Notes: a model not told the origin generated them from the sequence alone. Shown: positions 53,315-62,650, numbered from the stretch's first letter. The stretch is 64,000 nt of DNA from an uncultured Pelagibacteraceae bacterium (GCA_902563555.1 CACEXM010000003.1:1-64000), one strand, 5' to 3'. Made by a program: numbers and translations.

Positions 53315-53387
53315 TCAAATTCTCATAATCAACGTTAGTTTTTCGTATTTTTAAAAATATAAGAACTCTCTTAACAGGGAGGTCTTA

Positions 53388-54686
53388 ATGACTAAATTAT
53401 TAAAAAAAATAAGTGTGCCACTTGTTAGTTTAATTTTTTTATTAAACATGAGTAGTGCAGGATATGCAGAATCAACTGTTTCTGCAGAAGTAGGGTTTAT
53501 TTTTAATACTCTACTATTTTTAATGTGTGGATTCCTGGTCTTTTTTATGGCTTGTGGATTTGCAATGTTAGAGTCAGGTATGGTTACATCAAAAAGTGTA
53601 TCTGTAATCTGTGCAAAAAATATAGGTTTAGTATCCATTGGAGCAATAATGTTCTGGTTGGTTGGATATAACCTAGCATATGGTATCCCAGAAGGAGGAT
53701 ACATTGGAAAATTCATTCCATGGAGCGACGCTAGTAAGATCGATACTGGTTACGCAGATGGATCAGATTGGTATTTCCAAATGGTATTTTGTGTAACAAC
53801 AGTTTCAATTGTTTCTGGAACAATGGCTGAAAGAATTAAATTATGGCCATTCTTCTTGTTTGCAGCAATTTTAGCTGGTGTTATTTATCCAATTGTAATG
53901 GGTTGGCAGTGGGGAGGCGGCTGGTTAGCTAAAGCTGGTTTCTCAGACTTTGCTGGTTCAACATTAGTTCACTCAACAGGTGGAGCAGCTGCTTTAGCCG
54001 GTGCAATACTTATTGGGCCTAGATTAGGTAGATTTACTAAGTCTGGAGCTCCGGCACCACTTAAACCTTTTGCAGCATCGTCAATTCCATTAGTTACACT
54101 AGGTGTATTCATCCTATGGTTAGGTTGGTTTGGATTTAATGGTGGTTCACAATTAGCAATTGGAACTGCCCCTGATGCAATTGCTGTGTCAAAAATATTT
54201 ATAAACACTCTATTAGCTGGTGCAGGTGGTGTAATGGCCGCTGCAGCTGTCACTAGATTATCTGGTAAAACAGACGTAGTGCAAATGCTTAATGGATGTA
54301 TTGGTGGTCTAGTTGCTATCACTGCAGAGCCATTAATGCCTTCGCCGTTTGCTTCAATTTTAATTGGTGCAGTAGGAGGTATAATAGTTGTTTATGGTAC
54401 GAAGATGTTGTTTGCTTTAAAAATCGATGACGTAGTCGGAGCAATTCCTGCTCACATGTTTGCAGGTATTTGGGGAACTTTAATAGTTCCAGCTACAAAC
54501 TCAGGTGCGAATTTTGGTACTCAGTTACTAGGCGTAATTTCAATAAATGCATTTGTATTTGTTGCTGCGTTTATAGTTTGGTCATTGATGAAAGCTACAA
54601 TGGGTATCAGATTGAGTAAAGAAGCTGAACTAAAAGGAACTGACGTGTCAGAGACTGGAGTTATAGCTTACTCAATTAGAGACTAA
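53388..54686 (+). CDS. amtB: Ammonium transporter AmtB
   Basis: A 432-residue inner-membrane ammonium channel with an N-terminal signal-like segment and about 11 helices. Features: FLMCGFLVFFMACGFAMLES, the first conductance His in FAGSTLVHSTGGAAALAG, the second in GAIPAHMFAGIWGTL, and WLGWFGFNGGSQLA. ATG 53388 has a GGGAGG Shine-Dalgarno sequence. No glnK/glnB is adjacent, unlike the glnK-amtB pair of most proteobacteria. Two hairpins follow the gene. Confidence 0.96.
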   Translation: MTKLLKKISVPLVSLIFLLNMSSAGYAESTVSAEVGFIFNTLLFLMCGFLVFFMACGFAMLESGMVTSKSVSVICAKNIGLVSIGAIMFWLVGYNLAYGIPEGGYIGKFIPWSDASKIDTGYADGSDWYFQMVFCVTTVSIVSGTMAERIKLWPFFLFAAILAGVIYPIVMGWQWGGGWLAKAGFSDFAGSTLVHSTGGAAALAGAILIGPRLGRFTKSGAPAPLKPFAASSIPLVTLGVFILWLGWFGFNGGSQLAIGTAPDAIAVSKIFINTLLAGAGGVMAAAAVTRLSGKTDVVQMLNGCIGGLVAITAEPLMPSPFASILIGAVGGIIVVYGTKMLFALKIDDVVGAIPAHMFAGIWGTLIVPATNSGANFGTQLLGVISINAFVFVAAFIVWSLMKATMGIRLSKEAELKGTDVSETGVIAYSIRD

Positions 54687-54700
54687 TTGCTTGCAATATT

Positions 54701-54748
54701 AAGGAACTCTTCGCTCTCTGTAAAAAATTACTCATCGGAGAGTTCCTT
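54701..54748 (+). terminator. Stem-loop after amtB
   Basis: AAGGAACTCT pairs perfectly with AGAGTTCCTT across a 28-base loop, starting 15 bp after the amtB stop; it is followed by T-rich but interrupted sequence. It is probably an mRNA 3' structure or first, weak terminator upstream of the strong one at 54782. Confidence 0.5.
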
Positions 54749-54781
54749 TAAAACTTTTCTCTCTAGTTAGTTAAAAAAAAT

Positions 54782-54807
54782 AAAAGCCCCCTCCCTCGGG
54801 GGCTTTT
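54782..54807. terminator. Bidirectional intrinsic terminator
   Basis: A 10-bp stem (AAAAGCCCCC and GGGGGCTTTT, 6-base loop) with a T-run immediately after it on the plus strand and an A-run before it that gives a U-tail on the minus strand. It ends amtB transcripts and, on the other strand, those of the GT9 gene that stops at 54815. Confidence 0.93.
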
Positions 54808-54814
54808 TTTTTGA

Positions 54815-55798
54815 TCACAAATTTTTGAGAATATGATTAAAAACTTCGGTTGGTTTAAGGTTTTTCATTCCCGTTCTATCTCTATTTCTTTTAAAGTTAT
54901 AATTCTTTGGAATTATTGCGTTAATGTTACTATATTTAAGTTCACTTATTGGATCATTTGCAATTAAGCCGAATGATTTTACTCCCAGTGCAGCTGAAAG
55001 ATTTAGCGGACCTGAATTGTTACCAACAAAAAACTTTGAATTTTTTATTGCAAGCATCACTCCATCTAAATTTTTGTTTGAACAATTTACAAAATAATCT
55101 TTTTTTGAAATATTAATTATTCTTTCAGCTATATGAGATTTATCTGGTCCACAAATTAGGTAAATATAATCAAATAATTTTTTTTCATACAAAAGCTCTG
55201 AAAGTTCGACAAAATCCTCTTCGTACCACATTTTGTAATTCTCAAAGGAGTCCACTCCAAAAGAAATTTTATTTCCAGGAAAAAGTAAGTCTGAATTAGC
55301 TGTTTTAAGTCTTTCATCGTCAACATCAATTTTTGGATAAACATCAGTCAGCTTTATTGAATTTATTTTTAGAAGTTTTTGAGATTGTTCTGAATAACTT
55401 AAATTCCAATCATTTTCATTAAGATAATTTTTAGAAGTAATCCATTTTTTCTGATTTTTTATGCCTGGGGCAATTATATTTTGAATACCAGATAATTTTG
55501 CAGCAATTGCAGGTTTGTTTACTTTATCTAAAATATATACATAGTCATATTTTTCTGTATCAAATATTTTCTTTAGTTTAAAAACATCTAACCAATAAAA
55601 TATACCCTTTCTAAAATCATTGTAAAAAATTTGATTTATATGTTTTAGGTCTTTAAGTATATTTTGGGCTTGAGTTTTTTCTCTGACAATTAAATCTATA
55701 TTTCTTTGATGATGTTGACTGATAGCTTTTATGTAGGGTAATTGCCAGATTAAATCACCTAATTTATGATGGGTGTAAACGATACAAATTTTATTCAT
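54815..55798 (-). CDS. Glycosyltransferase family 9 (heptosyltransferase-like)
   Basis: A 327-residue GT-B fold protein of the lipopolysaccharide heptosyltransferase family: N-terminal YTHHKLGDLIWQLPYIKAIS (a G-D-L-I motif), YVYILDKVNKPAIAAKLSGI, and the donor site YLICGPDKSHIAERI and FVGNNSGPLNLSAALGVKSFG. The usual heptosyltransferase core is present, but acceptor and donor are unknown. It is a single gene, between a shared terminator and a 47-bp divergent gap to the rhodanese gene. Confidence 0.88.
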   Translation of the reverse strand: MNKICIVYTHHKLGDLIWQLPYIKAISQHHQRNIDLIVREKTQAQNILKDLKHINQIFYNDFRKGIFYWLDVFKLKKIFDTEKYDYVYILDKVNKPAIAAKLSGIQNIIAPGIKNQKKWITSKNYLNENDWNLSYSEQSQKLLKINSIKLTDVYPKIDVDDERLKTANSDLLFPGNKISFGVDSFENYKMWYEEDFVELSELLYEKKLFDYIYLICGPDKSHIAERIINISKKDYFVNCSNKNLDGVMLAIKNSKFFVGNNSGPLNLSAALGVKSFGLIANDPISELKYSNINAIIPKNYNFKRNRDRTGMKNLKPTEVFNHILKNL

Positions 55799-55845
55799 TT
55801 TTATTTATGTGATTTCAAAAAAAACTATATAATAAATTTAGTTTT

Positions 55846-56229
55846 ATGAATATAAAATCGTCAAAAACCCTAGTCACAGAGGCTTTAAGTGAAATTAAAA
55901 CAATTTCATCAGATGAAGCGTTATCAATGATGAATGAAGATAAGTGTAATCTGATTGATATTAGAGATATAAGAGAACTTGAAAGAGATGGGCGAGTTGA
56001 AAATTCAAATCATATACCACGAGGAATGTTAGAATTTTGGTTAGATCCTGATAGTCCATATTTTAAAGATGGTAAATTAGATTTGAATAAAGAGATGGTT
56101 CTTTTCTGTGCTGGCGGTATGAGATCAGCATTGGCTGCAAAAACTCTTAAAGATATGGGGTTTGAAAAAGTTTCTCACATTGATGGTGGGTTTGGAGCTA
56201 TTAGAAATAGTAAATTTAAGATTGTTTAA
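55846..56229 (+). CDS. Rhodanese-domain protein
   Basis: A 127-residue single-domain rhodanese. Features: EALSMMNEDKCNLIDIRDIR, IPRGMLEFWLDPDSPYF and the active-site loop LFCAGGMRSALAAKTL with the catalytic Cys. Such proteins carry sulfane sulfur in the cytoplasm. It overlaps the convergent isomerase gene by 4 bp at the 3' end. Confidence 0.92.
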   Translation: MNIKSSKTLVTEALSEIKTISSDEALSMMNEDKCNLIDIRDIRELERDGRVENSNHIPRGMLEFWLDPDSPYFKDGKLDLNKEMVLFCAGGMRSALAAKTLKDMGFEKVSHIDGGFGAIRNSKFKIV

Positions 56230-56810
56230 GAAATACACTCTTCTAAAGCATATTCAAGTCTGTCTTGTCCCCAAAAAAGTTTGTTGTTGACTATAAAAGT
56301 TGGAGCACCAAATACATCATTTTGAAAAGCTTTGTCAGTTAAACTTTTTAATTCATCTTTTACTTTCTGATTGCTTATGTCCTCAAAAAATTTTTTTTTA
56401 TCAATTTTACAATTATCTAAAATTTCATTTACGTTAGCTTCTATTGATATATCTATGTTATTTTTCCAATAGGCATCAAAACAAATATCGAAGTATTCAC
56501 TTTTTTTATTTGCATCGATTGTAATAAATCCTCTCATTAAATAAAGAGTATTAATTGGAAATTTTTCATTCCACTTAAAAGATATATTATTTTTGTTAGC
56601 TATGATTTCGCAATCATTCCTCATATTTTTCATTTTTCGTTCATTAAAAGCAGGAGCGGTTATGTTACCTAACTTGTGTAAACCACCCAGCAAAATAGGT
56701 TTATAATTAAAATCGATCTCATTTTTATTTTGCATCGATTTAATTTTTTTATAGGCAATGTAAGAATATGGACTAATAAAATCGAAGTAAAAATCGATTA
56801 TTTTACTCAT
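56226..56810 (-). CDS. DsbA-family 2-hydroxychromene-2-carboxylate isomerase-like protein
   Basis: A 194-residue thioredoxin-fold protein of the HCCA isomerase/DsbA-like family: DFYFDFISPYSYIAYKKIK (Ser replaces the CxxC of DsbA, as expected for kappa-GST-like isomerases), PILLGGLHKLGN, and FGAPTFIVNNKLFWGQDRL with the cis-Pro loop. It is probably glutathione-dependent. The natural substrate is unknown. It overlaps the ABA4-like gene upstream by 8 bp. Confidence 0.88.
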   Translation of the reverse strand: MSKIIDFYFDFISPYSYIAYKKIKSMQNKNEIDFNYKPILLGGLHKLGNITAPAFNERKMKNMRNDCEIIANKNNISFKWNEKFPINTLYLMRGFITIDANKKSEYFDICFDAYWKNNIDISIEANVNEILDNCKIDKKKFFEDISNQKVKDELKSLTDKAFQNDVFGAPTFIVNNKLFWGQDRLEYALEECIS

Positions 56811-57276
56811 ATAGGTTAATACTTTTTGCGTAAAATATTCTAATAAGCCAATAAATTAAGATGCCTAAAGGACCAATTAAATAAGTAATTATTAATGGGA
56901 TACCAACAAGAACCTTATTGATAAAAAACTTTTGCGAGTCTCTTACAATCCAGCCACCAACAAATAAATTAATTGATACAAAGTGTATCCAAAATAACAT
57001 TAAAAAAATATTACTTGAAAACAAACCTGATAAATTATTAATACTTAGATACAATTCAAAATTACTATCGAAATCATAAGCACTTAAATAAGCTTTATAA
57101 AGTACAAATATGTAAGCACTTCCTAATAATATGATTGGTAAAATAGATGTAACAAAATATTTTCTAAAGTTTGATTGTGGAAGAAATATTAATACTAACC
57201 AAAAAGGTAAAACTCCTAAATTCACCCAGAAGTAGAGAATTTCAATTGTAAAGTAGGTATAAATTTGTTCGATCAT
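56803..57276 (-). CDS. ABA4-like (DUF4281) membrane protein
   Basis: A 157-residue membrane protein with four hydrophobic segments, opening with NLGVLPFWLVLIFLPQSNFR and ending near YLIGPLGILIYWLIR, as in the ABA4-like family (neoxanthin synthase of plants and bacterial homologues). The conserved FVGGWIVRDSQ is present. The bacterial function is not established; a carotenoid role is possible. Its start lies 28 bp from the divergent recX start. Confidence 0.83.
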   Translation of the reverse strand: MIEQIYTYFTIEILYFWVNLGVLPFWLVLIFLPQSNFRKYFVTSILPIILLGSAYIFVLYKAYLSAYDFDSNFELYLSINNLSGLFSSNIFLMLFWIHFVSINLFVGGWIVRDSQKFFINKVLVGIPLIITYLIGPLGILIYWLIRIFYAKSINLYE

Positions 57277-57304
57277 TTTAAATTATATTATATTAGATCT
57301 TACA

Positions 57305-57868
57305 ATGATTCCTATAAGAAATAAGAGAAAAACATTACAGGTGACTGTAGATGAAATGAGAAATTTTGCTTTAACATATGTTGAAAAATATGCTCCATCT
57401 AAACAACAATTAAGAACATATTTATTAAAAAAATATCTCAAATTATCTGTTCCAAATGTAAAAAAACAAGATGTGACAAGGTTAATTGATATTATTTTAT
57501 CTGATCTAGAAAAAAATAAATTTATCAATGATAAATTTTATTCTGAAAGTAAAGCCAAAAGTATGATCCGAAGGGGAAGTTCGATTAACAAAATTAGAAA
57601 TTACTTAATTGGCAAGGGTGTTAATAGTGAATTTATAAAGGATACAGTTAATAAAATTAATGAAGATAATTCAGATCAAGATTTTTTTTCAGCAATTAAA
57701 ATTTGTAAAAAGAAAAGAATTGGACCAGCTAGAATTGACGATAATAGACCACTTTTTTATAAAAAGGATATCTCTTTATTGGCAAGAAATGGTTTCGACT
57801 TTGAGACATCAAAAAAAGTTATGGAATTAAAAAAAGATGATTATTTAAAAATAATAAAACTACTTTGA
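57305..57868 (+). CDS. recX: Regulatory protein RecX
   Basis: A 187-residue all-helical protein that binds RecA filaments and limits recombination. Repeats of the three-helix RecX motif are seen: FALTYVEKYAPSKQQLRTYLL, IDIILSDLEKNKFINDKFYS, SMIRRGSSINKIRNYLIGKG, and NGFDFETSKKVMELKKDDY near the end. recA is not adjacent. Its 3' end overlaps the stop region of the small minus-strand gene at 57860. Confidence 0.88.
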   Translation: MIPIRNKRKTLQVTVDEMRNFALTYVEKYAPSKQQLRTYLLKKYLKLSVPNVKKQDVTRLIDIILSDLEKNKFINDKFYSESKAKSMIRRGSSINKIRNYLIGKGVNSEFIKDTVNKINEDNSDQDFFSAIKICKKKRIGPARIDDNRPLFYKKDISLLARNGFDFETSKKVMELKKDDYLKIIKLL

Positions 57869-58003
57869 TTTTTTTTTCTTTTCTTCTTCAACTAATCGAT
57901 TGATTTTATTTCTTATATAATTTTTGACATATACAAATACCAATAAGCCACAAATAGAAACCGATACAATAATTATAAGTATTATTCTTAATTGTTCATC
58001 CAT
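57860..58003 (-). CDS. Small single-pass membrane protein, 47 aa
   Basis: A 47-codon frame starting MDEQLR, with one hydrophobic helix (IILIIIVSVSICGLLVFVYV) and a basic C-terminal tail (EEEKKKKSK). Found by direct translation of the gap between recX and cysQ. It starts 1 bp before the cysQ stop, so it probably belongs to the DUF3553-cysQ transcript. Function is unknown. Confidence 0.6.
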   Translation of the reverse strand: MDEQLRIILIIIVSVSICGLLVFVYVKNYIRNKINRLVEEEKKKKSK

Positions 58004-58004
58004 A

Positions 58005-58775
58005 CTAGATACTTTTATTTTTTAAGATTAAACTTGGATTTTTAAAATTTTTCTTTCCATATTTAATTTCTTTGCCTTCAAAATCTGAAACTATTCCTCC
58101 AGCATGTTGTAAAATTGCATGACCAGCCGCTATATCCCATTCACAAGCTCTAGGCTCAGCCACATATCCATCATATTCGCCAGTGGCGATGACACAAAAT
58201 TTAAGAGAACTTTTCATTCTTACATATTTTTTTACATTAAATTTTTTATGTAATTTTGCTATTTCAGGTTTAATGTTGTTTGAATAAGATACAAATTTTA
58301 CGTCATTTTTATCAAAATTTTTAGAACAATTTAAGTTCTTGGTTACACCATTTGTAAACTCATAGGCATTATTTGGACCATAAGAATAAAACATTCTTTT
58401 TTTTGAGGGGGCATAAATTAATCCAGCTGCTGGATTTTTGTTAATTATTAATCCAGCATTAATTGTAAATTCCTCTAGATTATTTATGTAGTCGTAGGTG
58501 CCATCTATAGGGTCAATTAGCCAAAAGTTTTCAAGATTTTTTATTGATTTATTATCAGAGTTCTCTTCTGAAATGATGGGAAGTTCAGGTGTTAATTCTT
58601 TAATTTTTTGAGTAACAATTTTATTAACTTCTAAATCTCCATTACTAACAGGGGTATTATCAGCTTTAATTTTTTTTATAAGTCCTTGTTTTCTTAAATC
58701 TAAAGAAATTTTTCCTGCGTGAATAAATGTATCGATTAAATTTTTGACAATCTCTTTTAAATTTAAATTATTCAT
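58005..58775 (-). CDS. cysQ: 3'(2'),5'-bisphosphate nucleotidase CysQ / inositol-monophosphatase-family protein
   Basis: A 256-residue Mg-dependent phosphatase. Metal site motifs: PIISEENSDN (E-E), FWLIDPIDGTYDYINNLEEF (DPIDGT) and RACEWDIAAGHAILQHAGG. The opening IKADNTPVSNGDLEVNKIV is CysQ-like. It would remove the 3' phosphate of PAP from sulfur metabolism; inositol monophosphatase activity is an alternative worth noting given the iol genes. It overlaps the DUF3553 gene by 8 bp. Confidence 0.86.
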   Translation of the reverse strand: MNNLNLKEIVKNLIDTFIHAGKISLDLRKQGLIKKIKADNTPVSNGDLEVNKIVTQKIKELTPELPIISEENSDNKSIKNLENFWLIDPIDGTYDYINNLEEFTINAGLIINKNPAAGLIYAPSKKRMFYSYGPNNAYEFTNGVTKNLNCSKNFDKNDVKFVSYSNNIKPEIAKLHKKFNVKKYVRMKSSLKFCVIATGEYDGYVAEPRACEWDIAAGHAILQHAGGIVSDFEGKEIKYGKKNFKNPSLILKNKSI

Positions 58776-58938
58776 TGATCTTTAATAATTCTATATTTTT
58801 AGTATTTATTACTTTTTTTCCGACATTTTCAAAATTAACTGTTACTTTTTCTTTTATAATTGATTGAACTTGACCAATACCCCAGTTTTTATTAGAGGGA
58901 TTTATAACTTTGTCTCCTGGTTCAAAATCTAATATCAT
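58768..58938 (-). CDS. DUF3553 protein, 56 aa
   Basis: A 56-codon frame clearly matching DUF3553: [40 protein letters not shown] and a short tail. The fold is a small SH3/CarD-like barrel that may bind nucleic acid or protein. Its stop overlaps the cysQ start (ATGAATAA), suggesting translational coupling. It is short enough to be missed by ordinary ORF length cut-offs. Confidence 0.88.
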   Translation of the reverse strand: MILDFEPGDKVINPSNKNWGIGQVQSIIKEKVTVNFENVGKKVINTKNIELLKINE

Positions 58939-58979
58939 TTAATTTAACTTATATTAGAAATAAGTATAAATACCATCAA

Positions 58980-60098
58980 ATGAATAAAAAATTAAATTCA
59001 ATAGGATTAAACAAGAAACCATCAGACACAAAAGTAGTTGTTGCAATGTCTGGGGGTGTAGATTCATCTACTGTCGCAGGCATGATGAAAAAAGGAGGAT
59101 ATGACGTTATTGGCATTACTTTAAAGCTTTATGACGATGCAAAGCAGGTCGCAGAGTCAAAGCAATGTTGTTCTGGTCAAGATATTATGGATGCAAAAAG
59201 AGTTGCTCAAAAATTAGATATAGAACATAAAATTTTATATTATCAAAATAAGTTTAAGCAAGGAGTTATAGATAATTTTGTTGATAGTTACTTAAAAGGT
59301 GAAACTCCAATACCTTGTGTTCAATGTAATCAAACAGTAAAATTTAAGGATTTATTTGAAGTTTCTAAAGATTTAAATGCTGATGCTTTAATCACTGGGC
59401 ATTATGTGAAAAGTGTTACTTCAAATAATAATACAAATATGTACAGAGCTATCGACAAAAATAGAGATCAAAGTTATTTTCTTTTCAATACTACTAGAGA
59501 ACAACTTGATTATTTAAGATTTCCATTAGGTGGTCTTCATAAAAATGAAACACGTGAAATTGCTAAAAAACTAGATCTTAATGTTGCAGATAAACCAGAC
59601 AGCCAGGATATATGTTTTGTACCTGGTGGAGATTATGCATCAGTAATTCAAAAATTCAGACCAGACTCATTTAAAAAAGGAAACATAAAAGATCTCAAAG
59701 GTAATGTCATTGGTGTTCACGATGGTATTATAAATTTTACCATTGGTCAAAGAAAAGGAATAAAAGTTTCTGACAAAGAAGCTTTATACGTTATTAAAAT
59801 TAATTCTGAAAAAAATGAAATAATTGTTGGACAAAAAGAATATTTAGGAAAGAAAGATATTTTATTAAAAAATGTTAATTTATTAGCAAATGAACAAGAA
59901 TTTAAATCCAGTATTTTTGTAAAAGTTAGATCTACTGGTAAATTGCTTGAAGCAAAAGTTAATCTAACCGATCAAAATGGTGCGAATGTAAATCTAAAAG
60001 ACCCTGAGGATGGGATATCACCAGGCCAGGCATGTGTTTTCTATAATAGAGATGCTCTAGGTTATAAAGTGTTAGGTGGCGGTTGGATAAAGGAATAA
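58980..60098 (+). CDS. mnmA: tRNA-specific 2-thiouridylase MnmA
   Basis: A 372-residue enzyme that thiolates U34 of tRNA for Lys, Glu and Gln. It has the PP-loop [18 protein letters not shown], the catalytic Cys pair in [12 protein letters not shown] and [20 protein letters not shown], and C-terminal beta-barrel motifs ([21 protein letters not shown]). Length is normal. It is separated from the upstream DUF3553 gene by a 41-bp divergent gap. Confidence 0.97.
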   Translation: MNKKLNSIGLNKKPSDTKVVVAMSGGVDSSTVAGMMKKGGYDVIGITLKLYDDAKQVAESKQCCSGQDIMDAKRVAQKLDIEHKILYYQNKFKQGVIDNFVDSYLKGETPIPCVQCNQTVKFKDLFEVSKDLNADALITGHYVKSVTSNNNTNMYRAIDKNRDQSYFLFNTTREQLDYLRFPLGGLHKNETREIAKKLDLNVADKPDSQDICFVPGGDYASVIQKFRPDSFKKGNIKDLKGNVIGVHDGIINFTIGQRKGIKVSDKEALYVIKINSEKNEIIVGQKEYLGKKDILLKNVNLLANEQEFKSSIFVKVRSTGKLLEAKVNLTDQNGANVNLKDPEDGISPGQACVFYNRDALGYKVLGGGWIKE

Positions 60099-60099
60099 G

Positions 60100-60183
60100 C
60101 TACTTTTTCTTATTTTTTTTTCTAGCTCTTCTTTTTTTTGACCCCATTTTTCTTCGGCCTCTATGTTTCTTTGGGTAACTCAT
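60100..60183 (-). CDS. 27-residue highly basic microprotein
   Basis: A frame of 27 codons on the minus strand, MSYPKKHRGRRKMGSKKRRA then RKKNKKK, with a clean AAAAGGA Shine-Dalgarno sequence 6-7 bp before the ATG. About two thirds of residues are Lys or Arg. Size and composition recall small ribosome-associated or nucleic-acid-binding peptides, but I do not recognise a family. It fills most of the gap between mnmA and the metC-like gene. Confidence 0.6.
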   Translation of the reverse strand: MSYPKKHRGRRKMGSKKRRARKKNKKK

Positions 60184-60256
60184 CAAATCCTTTTCATTAA
60201 TTTATTGAATTTCTGGTATGGATATAGCATTGTCCTTTAATCATATCAATTTTTTT

Positions 60257-61432
60257 ATGGGTAAATCTTTTAAGACATTTTTAAAACATACCGCAAAAGA
60301 TTTTCACAACCAATCAGTAAATCCACCAGTAGTCAGAGCATCGACAATTATTTTTAAGTCGATGCAACATATAAGAAAGACACAAGTTAAAGCCCAAAAA
60401 AAACCTACTGGTGGTCACTTTGATTATGGGAGACAAGGAACATCTACGACTTATATATTACAAAGAATATTGACTAAGCTAGAGGAAAGCTATCATGTCT
60501 TCACAACTCCAACAGGTTTTGGATCAGTGTTCTTAGCTATATTTAGTGTTGTTAGGCCTGGAGATGAAATGTTAGTTGCAGACCCTGTTTACAGTCCTAC
60601 AAGAATTCTTACAGAAAACTATTTAAAAGAATTTAATGTAAGGACTGTTTTTTATAATCCTCATGATTTGAAAACATTAGAGAACAATATAACGAAAAAA
60701 ACAAAATTAATTTTTGTAGAAAATCCAGGAAGTAATACTTTTGATTTTCAAGATTTAGGCAAAATCATTTCAATCGCAAAAAAACATAAAATATTTACTG
60801 CGATCGATAATACCTGGGGAACTCCATATTACTTGAAACCAATGAAATTAGGTTTTGATATGTCAATAGTCTCTGCAACTAAATATTATTCTGGTCATTC
60901 TGATGTGATGGGAGGCAGTTTGGCAGTAAACAAAAAAGTTTTTAATAAAGTAAAAGTAGCAGAAAAAATCACAGGTTTAAGACTTGGTCCAGATGATGCT
61001 TATCTAATTACAAGAGGTTTGAGAACTCTTGATGTGAGATTAGATAGACATAGTGAGAATGCAAAAAAAATAGCAGCTTTTTTATCAAAAAATAAAAAAA
61101 TTCATTTACTCTATCCATTTAAGAAAAATTCACAAAATTATAGAATGTGGAAAAAATATTATTCAGGTGCGTCTGGTTTGATGGGTTTAAAAATAAAATC
61201 AAGTAGTGCTAACTCGGTCAAAAAATTCGTAAATTCTCTTAAATTATTTGGTTATGGATACAGCTGGGGTGGATTTGAAAGTTTGGTATTACATCAAGAA
61301 TTTAGAGAAACAGGAAAAAGAAAATATATGAATTTGTCAAAAGATGAACACTTAGTCCGATTACATATAGGACTAGAAGACCCTGAAGACTTAATTCAGG
61401 ATATCAAACAAGCGTTAAGATATTTAAGATGA
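60257..61432 (+). CDS. metC: Cystathionine beta-lyase-like PLP enzyme
   Basis: A Cys/Met-metabolism PLP enzyme (391 aa from ATG 60257; ATG 60218 would add 13 residues unlike the family). Motifs: HTAKDFHNQSVNPPVVRAST, FDYGRQGTSTTYILQRIL, TPTGFGSVFLAIF, IDNTWGTPYYLKP and the PLP Lys in VSATKYYSGHSDVMGG, then SWGGFESLVL. The pattern fits MetC (cystathionine to homocysteine) more than MetB. It overlaps the MFS gene by 4 bp. Confidence 0.92.
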   Translation: MGKSFKTFLKHTAKDFHNQSVNPPVVRASTIIFKSMQHIRKTQVKAQKKPTGGHFDYGRQGTSTTYILQRILTKLEESYHVFTTPTGFGSVFLAIFSVVRPGDEMLVADPVYSPTRILTENYLKEFNVRTVFYNPHDLKTLENNITKKTKLIFVENPGSNTFDFQDLGKIISIAKKHKIFTAIDNTWGTPYYLKPMKLGFDMSIVSATKYYSGHSDVMGGSLAVNKKVFNKVKVAEKITGLRLGPDDAYLITRGLRTLDVRLDRHSENAKKIAAFLSKNKKIHLLYPFKKNSQNYRMWKKYYSGASGLMGLKIKSSSANSVKKFVNSLKLFGYGYSWGGFESLVLHQEFRETGKRKYMNLSKDEHLVRLHIGLEDPEDLIQDIKQALRYLR

Positions 61433-62649
61433 TTTCTGAAAAATTTTTCCAATCTAAAACTGCAATTATAACTTTGATAGCTGCCTGTTTCGTTGTCTTA
61501 ATTTCTTTGGGAGTAAGGCAAACTTTCGGACTATTTTTCATAGATTTTAACGAAAGTTTAAAAATCAGTAATACTGCGTTTGGTTTTGCCATAGGAATGC
61601 AAATGCTTATGTGGGGTATCACAGGTCCTATTTTTGGGGCAATTGCAGATAAATATGGCGGACATATAGCTATAATTACAGCATTCATTTTTTATACATT
61701 AGGTATTTATCTTTTATACACTGGGCCTAACACTGGAATATTTTTTCAAATTCATATGGGTTTATTAATTGGAATTGGACTTGGTGGTACAGCAATCAGT
61801 ATTCCAATGTCAATTGTTGGAAAACATTTTCCATTATCAACAAGAACAATTGCTATGAGTTTTGTAACTGCAATAGGATCATTTGGTTATTTTCTTTCAC
61901 CAATTTTTACAAATTATTCATTAAATGAGTTTGGATGGAATTATACATTATATCTCTTCAGTTTATTTTTATTATCAGGATTGGTTGCGGCATATTTTGT
62001 AAGATCTCCATCAGATTCAGAAAAAGTTGAAAAAACTTCTGACCAATCATTTAAAGAAGCTCTTTCAGAAGCGTTTAAAAATAAGAGTTATATTTTACTC
62101 GTATCAGGATTTTTTGTTTGTGGTTTTCATATAACTTTAGTTGGAACTCATGTTCCAAAGTATGTAGTTGATAGAGGATTAGAGGACTGGACAGCCGCAG
62201 CAATATTATCCTTAATCGGTGTTTTTAATATTTTCGGTTCATTATTAAGTGGTTATCTTTCAGCAAAGATTAGCAAAAAAATTATACTAAGTGCGATCTA
62301 TTTTTTGAGAGGTATTTCAATTACACTATTTATATTCCTTCCTGCAAGCAACATTAATGCATTTTTATTTGGAGCAAGTTTTGGTTTCTTATGGCTTTCC
62401 ACAGTTCCAGCTACAAGTGGAATAGTAGCTCATTTATTTGGTACTAAATATTTGGGACTTTTATACGGCATTGTATTTTTAAGTCATCAAATCGGATCTT
62501 TTTTTGGAGCTTATCTAGGTGGATTATTTCATGATACATATGGGTCATATGATTACGCGTGGTATTTAGCAATTGCTTTATCCATATTTGCCGCAATAAT
62601 ACATTTACCAATTAAGGAAGAACCAGTTTTAAGATTAAAAACAGAATAA
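61429..62649 (+). CDS. MFS transporter (monocarboxylate/OxlT-like)
   Basis: A 406-residue major facilitator with 12 hydrophobic helices: VVLISLGVRQTFGLFFIDF, GMQMLMWGITGPIFGAIADK (MFS A-like motif with DKYGG), GLGGTAISIPMSIVGKHF, and a repeat in the second half (FLWLSTVPATSGIVAHLF). The pattern resembles monocarboxylate/oxalate-formate antiporters. Substrate is unknown. The gene overlaps the metC-like gene by 4 bp. Confidence 0.9.
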   Translation: MISEKFFQSKTAIITLIAACFVVLISLGVRQTFGLFFIDFNESLKISNTAFGFAIGMQMLMWGITGPIFGAIADKYGGHIAIITAFIFYTLGIYLLYTGPNTGIFFQIHMGLLIGIGLGGTAISIPMSIVGKHFPLSTRTIAMSFVTAIGSFGYFLSPIFTNYSLNEFGWNYTLYLFSLFLLSGLVAAYFVRSPSDSEKVEKTSDQSFKEALSEAFKNKSYILLVSGFFVCGFHITLVGTHVPKYVVDRGLEDWTAAAILSLIGVFNIFGSLLSGYLSAKISKKIILSAIYFLRGISITLFIFLPASNINAFLFGASFGFLWLSTVPATSGIVAHLFGTKYLGLLYGIVFLSHQIGSFFGAYLGGLFHDTYGSYDYAWYLAIALSIFAAIIHLPIKEEPVLRLKTE

Positions 62650-62650
62650 A

